Under the pieces are notes generated by a model. The model saw only the letters and a program-made list of their open reading frames with translations. It was not told where the DNA came from and did no database searches. This document shows positions 8,253 to 10,765 of a stretch of DNA of 10,765 nt, in pieces. This DNA comes from CAYPPG01 sp964412555 (GTDB lineage Bacteria; Hinthialibacterota; Hinthialibacteria; Hinthialibacterales; Hinthialibacteraceae), in NCBI GenBank assembly GCA_964412555.1, contig CAYPPG010000123.1, positions 1 through 10,765 on the forward strand. Reading direction: 5' to 3'. Position 1 is the first letter of the stretch. Every line of letters begins with the position of its first letter. The translations under genes were made by a program, and so were the position numbers.

Positions 8253-8310
8253 AGCGGATGTCATGGTTGAGACGTACACGGTTTCTCCTGGGACCATCCG
8301 CTTCCAACCA
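8251..8310 (+). other. Structured RNA element after the GT87 gene, possible pseudoknot
   Basis: A perfect 10-bp stem can form between GAAGCGGATG (8251-8260) and CATCCGCTTC (8295-8304). Inside its loop TGGTTG (8264-8269) can pair with CAACCA (8305-8310) just outside the stem, which is H-type pseudoknot geometry. A further small hairpin, GGTTTC with GGGACC near 8280-8295, competes at its 3' edge. The element overlaps the GT87 stop. No T run follows directly, so it is not a classic terminator but could protect the 3' end. Confidence 0.5.
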
Positions 8311-8333
8311 TTCCTGAACATACAAAAACCAGC

Positions 8334-8356
8334 AAAAAACACAACGATGTTTTTTT
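8334..8356. terminator. Possible weak bidirectional A/T terminator hairpin
   Basis: AAAAAACA at 8334-8341 pairs with TGTTTTTT at 8348-8355 around a 6-base loop. The stem is A/T-rich apart from one C-G pair and carries its own T run, so it may act as a weak terminator for the GH42-like/GT87 unit. Confidence 0.4.
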
Positions 8357-8621
8357 CATGACTCCGGCTCTCCTTTTTCAAGAATATAAAATCAATCATA
8401 GCATAATACGTGAGTCGCGAATGAATATTTCATGTGTTTTTATTCTTTTTCCGGATCACCGAGGGTGAACAGGACACGATCAATCTGGAGAAATAGCAGG
8501 AATGGTTCACTGGAATCATAAGCGAAGGTATGATTGTTTGGAAAATCGGAATTCGCAAGAGTCGATGGATTCTTTTGTCGATCCATCCCGCAAAATTTTT
8601 TTAGGATAAGGAGATAATTGT
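8357..8621 (+). promoter_or_regulatory. Leader region of the DUF6485 gene with several small hairpins
   Basis: No gene is seen here. A tiny hairpin TCACC-gag-GGTGA lies near 8456-8468. AATCATA (8514-8520) pairs with TATGATT (8529-8535). GATGGAT (8564-8570) pairs with ATCCATC (8581-8587), followed 8 bases later by a seven-T run (8596-8602) just before the ribosome-binding site. The last arrangement resembles an attenuator, but the gap between stem and T run is too long for a standard terminator. No known riboswitch consensus is recognised and no strong promoter is seen. Confidence 0.35.
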
Positions 8622-8816
8622 ATGAGTGATTGTACCAATACCGTGAAATGTACGTGCACCTATCCCGGATGTCCTCGGTATGGTAAATGTTGTGAGTGTA
8701 TTCAGTATCATCTTCGTATGCAACAACTGCCGGCCTGTTGTTTTCCGCCGGATGTGGAGCGGACGTATGACCGGTCGTTTAAGAAGTTTGTGCAGACGTA
8801 TAAGCATTTGTTGTGA
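8622..8816 (+). CDS. Small cysteine-rich DUF6485 family protein
   Basis: This is a complete 64-residue soluble protein. It has a strong AAGGAG (8608-8613) exactly 8 bases before the ATG. Nine cysteines at 4, 10, 12, 17, 23, 24, 26, 39 and 40, and the pattern CTYPGCPRxGKCCEC...LPACCFPPxxE then TYDRS, match the small uncharacterised family DUF6485. The Cys arrangement suggests binding of zinc or an iron-sulfur cluster; that is inference from composition. Both its own Shine-Dalgarno and a downstream terminator mark it as a stand-alone gene. Confidence 0.85.
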   Translation: MSDCTNTVKCTCTYPGCPRYGKCCECIQYHLRMQQLPACCFPPDVERTYDRSFKKFVQTYKHLL

Positions 8817-8891
8817 TGGGAAAGCTCTTTTTTACGAATTCGTGAAGTATTCACATGCTTTAACGGAGTAAATATAGTGATTCTATTGATG

Positions 8892-8916
8892 ACCCAGGGC
8901 ATTGCTCTGGGTTTTT
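8892..8916 (+). terminator. Rho-independent terminator of the DUF6485 gene
   Basis: ACCCAGGGC (8892-8900) pairs with GCTCTGGGT (8904-8912) with one G-U pair around an ATT loop, and is followed directly by T residues (8913-8915). It is a compact GC-rich hairpin with T tail, 75 bases after the stop. Confidence 0.88.
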
Positions 8917-9089
8917 CATTTGTGTAGTGGTATTCAACATTTTCTTTTTTTCTGATGGAACTTGTTGGGATCGGTAATTTGATTTTTCAATCAATGGGGG
9001 ACAAACAGTAATGCACTGATTTGAATAAACTTATGAAAAGAGATTCACGCTCTCCATAAATTTTTCGTTGAGAAATATTAAATTTTTGC
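8917..9089 (+). other. AT-rich gene-free stretch before the response-regulator promoter
   Basis: No coding region or RNA gene is seen. It contains a small hairpin (TTGATT at 8979-8984 with AATCAA at 8989-8994). It also holds the first copy of TTGAATAAAC (9021-9030), which recurs at 9130-9139 just after the promoter and may be a regulator site. Confidence 0.4.
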
Positions 9090-9118
9090 TAGACAATTTA
9101 AACAATATACTCTATACT
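9090..9118 (+). promoter_or_regulatory. Sigma70-type promoter of the response-regulator gene
   Basis: TAGACA (9090-9095) and TATACT (9113-9118) each match five of six consensus bases and are separated by exactly 17 bases in AT-rich DNA. The predicted transcript starts near 9125 and has a leader of about 47 bases before the ATG at 9172. Confidence 0.8.
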
Positions 9119-9171
9119 TATTTATATGCTTGAATAAACCCCCGTGTTGGTCTCTTCAGGAGAGCATACCC

Positions 9172-9471
9172 ATGGAATCGAAGAGCAAAGGAATGCTTGT
9201 TGTCGATGATGATGAGAATTTTTATCGTTCAATTTGTGCTTCTTGGAAACAGGAGTTTGAAGTGCATTTTGCTCCGACCGCCCAGGCAGCACTTGATCTG
9301 GTGGAACGAGAAGACATAGCCGTTTGTCTCATGGATTATCGCCTTCCCGATATGAACGGGCTTTCATTGCTCCAGATTTTTCATAAAAACAATCCCGATA
9401 TTCCAGTTATTTTCATCAGTGGATATTTGAATGAACAATTGAAAGAAGATGCGCTTTCTTTTGATTTTTGA
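9172..9471 (+). pseudogene. Response regulator, receiver half ending at an in-frame TGA
   Basis: This is the first 99 residues of a two-component receiver domain. The ATG at 9172 is chosen because AGGAG (9158-9162) lies 9 bases upstream; an earlier in-frame TTG at 9130 has no such site. Acidic residues D12-D14 in VVDDDE, the phospho-acceptor D55 in CLMDYRLPDMNG and S83 in IFISGY are all present. The domain stops at TGA (9469-9471), before the fifth alpha helix and the conserved Lys. The same frame then continues without further stops to 9831, with Ala-Tyr-Tyr-Val-Leu-Ser-Lys-Pro directly after the TGA. The TGA therefore stands where the family normally has Gly (one base from GGA). A lone 99-residue product would lack the switch Lys and the output domain. 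It could be a recent nonsense mutation, stop readthrough or a sequencing error. Confidence 0.85.
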
Positions 9472-9831
9472 GCGTATTATGTTTTGAGCAAGCCAGTAAA
9501 TCCGGAGAAACTCGCGCAATGTATAAAGACATGTTTAGAGAAAGGCGGAATTCAGTGGGCAAATGCGATCTTGAAGCAGCATAAATCAAAACGAATAGGG
9601 CGCTCACAGATTCACGAGAAAAGAAAAGTACGTGAAAAACGCTTGGCCGAAATCATCAAACTGATCGCTTGTGAGCCGGAAAAATGGACTGCTGGGATGT
9701 TGGCGCGGAAATACAGACTCTCTACTCGGCAAATCGAGATGGATCTCAAGGAACTTATGGAGAGAAAAATCATTGTTCGCACGTCAGGTTATCACTTTCG
9801 TTTGGTGGAAGATGAAAAAAGTCCGAAGTGA
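9472..9831 (+). pseudogene. Response regulator, receiver C-terminus plus winged-helix-like output domain
   Basis: This is the in-frame continuation of the interrupted regulator. It opens with AYYVLSKPVNPEKL, which holds the receiver's switch Lys (K107 of the joined protein) and the final helix. A basic linker follows (KQHKSKR...HEKRKVREKR). The last part, LAEIIKLIACEPEKWTAGMLARKYRLSTRQIEMDLKEL then MERKIIVRTSGYHF, fits a helix-turn-helix followed by a wing, like DeoR/HTH_11-type DNA-binding domains. The only local start is a TTG at 9484 with no Shine-Dalgarno, so independent translation looks unlikely. With the TGA read as an amino acid, the whole protein would be 219 residues, normal for such regulators. 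No partner histidine kinase is in the window. Confidence 0.78.
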
Positions 9832-9868
9832 CGTTACTTCGAAGTTGGGTAAAAAATAAAAAAAGTCT

Positions 9869-9896
9869 TTGACAATTGAAGGGGGGGGTATACTAT
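9869..9896 (+). promoter_or_regulatory. Promoter with an eight-G tract in its spacer, upstream of the secreted-protein gene
   Basis: A perfect -35 box TTGACA (9869-9874) is followed by ATTGAA, eight consecutive G (9881-9888) and TATACT (9889-9894), a -10 box also used by the regulator promoter nearby. The spacer is 14 bases, three short of the optimum. A weaker TACTAT at 9891-9896 would give 16. Length change in the G run would alter promoter strength directly. An A/T-rich run lies just upstream (9851-9864). Confidence 0.7.
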
Positions 9897-9922
9897 CTAT
9901 TAGTAGACAAAAAGGAAAAAAA

Positions 9923-9931
9923 GAAAGGAGG
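9923..9931 (+). promoter_or_regulatory. Extra Shine-Dalgarno-like GAAAGGAGG in the leader
   Basis: GAAAGGAGG lies 82 bases before the real start and has no real gene after it; the only nearby start, GTG at 9935, is too close and meets a stop after one further codon. It sits near the predicted 5' end of the transcript. It resembles the stabilising Shine-Dalgarno known from Bacillus thuringiensis cry3A leaders. AAATTCA (9942-9948) and TGAATTT (9971-9977) can pair between it and the gene's own site. Confidence 0.5.
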
Positions 9932-10013
9932 ATAGTGGTATAAATTCAACTAATCATAAGTAGCAAGTAATGAATTTGATAGGATTTTAACATTTGCAAA
10001 GGAGGCATGAATC

Positions 10014-10721
10014 ATGAAACCTTTCAATTCGCTATACTCTATGGTGTTACTATTTGTACTTCTTATTGGTGTCGGGCAGCACAATGCAAGCGGATCCACA
10101 TCACCTGAAATCACAAAGGTGATATTGAAAAGTGTGGACAATGCAATTGAAGGTGTGGAAATTAAAGCTGCCATGAAAATGATTCGTTATGATTTTCCTG
10201 GCCTTCAAGAAGATTCTGTCAAAAATTATGACGGCCCCCTCCCTCAAAAACGAGAAAGAAAAAGTGATTCCAGTGGAGGTTACACACAAGAGCGGAATCT
10301 GACAATTACTTATGCCGGTGGGAAAACTGATGCCGTTCATCAAGTTTTTGAAAGCGAGAAAAGTGATGCGTTTTCATATACCGAATTTTATGGTCTGCAA
10401 GAATTTGCAACCGATGCCACGAATCCTACGACTGGCAAAAAGACACATATGATTTCAGAAAGAGCTCGTTTAATTTCATTTTTAACTCCTGTTTGCCATA
10501 CGTTTGGCAGAGGATTGAGTTGCTTCGCGGATCTTCCTTTGCAATTCGAAAAGATTCAAGGAAGTGATTCTTTATACCAATTGAAAATCCCTAGAAGTGA
10601 AAAGCCATTTTGGGGATCTTTCATCCTTGATCAGACCAAAAATTTTTGTTGGACGGAAGGAGAATTTTTTAATGGACCGCCAGGACAAGAACACAAAGAT
10701 CACAAAAAAACATTCACATGA
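10014..10721 (+). CDS. Putative secreted protein of unknown function
   Basis: This is a complete 235-residue protein not recognised as any named family. AAAGGAGG (9998-10005) lies 8 bases before the ATG, a very strong ribosome-binding site. A signal peptide is visible: MK, a hydrophobic stretch at about 7-20, and likely cleavage after A25-S26-G27. The mature part is hydrophilic with alternating beta-like segments. Examples are MKMIRYDFPG near 54-63, a Ser/Gly-rich stretch SDSSGGYTQERNLTITYAGG, and FWGSFILDQTKNFCWTEGEFF near the end. Three Cys (two in PVCHTFGRGLSC, one in NFCW) may form a disulfide after export. It ends in a His/Lys-rich tail, HKDHKKTFT. A seven-A run near the stop could shift the last few residues only. 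It has its own promoter, listed separately, and no visible terminator in the remaining 44 bases. Confidence 0.72.
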   Translation: MKPFNSLYSMVLLFVLLIGVGQHNASGSTSPEITKVILKSVDNAIEGVEIKAAMKMIRYDFPGLQEDSVKNYDGPLPQKRERKSDSSGGYTQERNLTITYAGGKTDAVHQVFESEKSDAFSYTEFYGLQEFATDATNPTTGKKTHMISERARLISFLTPVCHTFGRGLSCFADLPLQFEKIQGSDSLYQLKIPRSEKPFWGSFILDQTKNFCWTEGEFFNGPPGQEHKDHKKTFT

Positions 10722-10765
10722 TTCGTTAAAATTGATGAATTTAGGCTCATCATGGAAGAGAGTCT
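10722..10765. other. Window end, no feature recognised
   Basis: An ATG at 10753 opens a short frame to the edge, but no Shine-Dalgarno precedes it, so no gene is called. No terminator is seen. Confidence 0.3.

Noticed and set aside
8137..8361. Separate small gene overlapping the GT87 end
   Set aside because: Its first half is an out-of-frame shadow of the GT87 gene, its tail encodes the stem-forming DNA, and no ribosome-binding site is present.
9469..9471. UGA read as glycine genome-wide (code 25, as in Gracilibacteria and SR1)
   Set aside because: The TGA sits on an expected Gly, but every other readable gene in the window ends in TGA at a sensible family length (for example the Rpn-like, CstA, GT87 and DUF6485 genes), so UGA must act as stop here.
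9465..9471. Frameshift at the T-rich run as the cause of the split regulator
   Set aside because: Both halves are in the same reading frame, so no base gain or loss is needed; a single substitution explains it.
9469..9530. Selenocysteine insertion at the TGA
   Set aside because: The position is a conserved Gly in receivers, not a redox Cys, and no SECIS-like hairpin is evident just downstream.
9825..9842. Terminator at the end of the response regulator (CGAAGT paired with ACTTCG)
   Set aside because: The 6-bp stem is followed by an A-rich rather than T-rich stretch on the plus strand, so it does not fit an intrinsic terminator.

Overview
The window looks like chromosomal DNA from a Gram-negative-type, motile, free-living bacterium of moderate GC content. 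It has conventional sigma70-like promoters, Shine-Dalgarno sites and intrinsic terminators. The gene mix (a chemoreceptor signalling module, a short CstA-type transporter, a very large secreted GH42-like protein, a GT87-type glycosyltransferase and a Cys-rich DUF6485 protein) resembles under-studied environmental phyla. Nothing here fixes the taxon. There are no rRNA, tRNA, CRISPR or complete insertion sequences. All eight readable gene ends use TGA, so UGA is clearly a stop in this genome.

Layout. (1) 1-1024: the signalling domain of a methyl-accepting chemotaxis protein, cut by the window edge or truncated at its HAMP end, closed by a strong terminator. (2) 1113-2099: a PD-(D/E)XK nuclease of the Rpn/YhgA family, convergent with (3) 2117-3826, a CstA-family transporter on the minus strand; only 17 bases separate their stops. 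(4) 3827-4128: a divergent control region with a 10-bp inverted repeat. (5) 4129-8252: a probable two-gene unit of a secreted, multidomain GH42-like protein and an integral-membrane GT87/DUF2029 glycosyltransferase, followed by a structured 3' region. (6) 8622-8816: a small Cys-rich DUF6485 protein with a folded leader, a strong Shine-Dalgarno and a terminator. (7) 9090-9831: a response regulator with a good promoter, whose receiver domain is interrupted in frame by one TGA, exactly where the family has the Gly of its Gly-Ala motif; the rest of the receiver and a winged-helix-like output domain stay open. (8) 9869-10721: an unrecognised secreted protein whose apparent promoter carries a run of eight G between the -35 and -10 boxes and whose leader holds an extra strong Shine-Dalgarno far upstream of the start.

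How the parts may work together. The GH42-like protein and the glycosyltransferase are adjacent and co-directional, which suggests a shared role in envelope or extracellular glycan metabolism. The chemoreceptor, transporter and interrupted regulator fit a nutrient-sensing lifestyle but are not visibly linked to one another. The most interesting part is 9090-10721, where a regulator with an in-frame stop sits next to a secreted protein with a possibly phase-variable promoter. Both point to switchable or recently altered expression.
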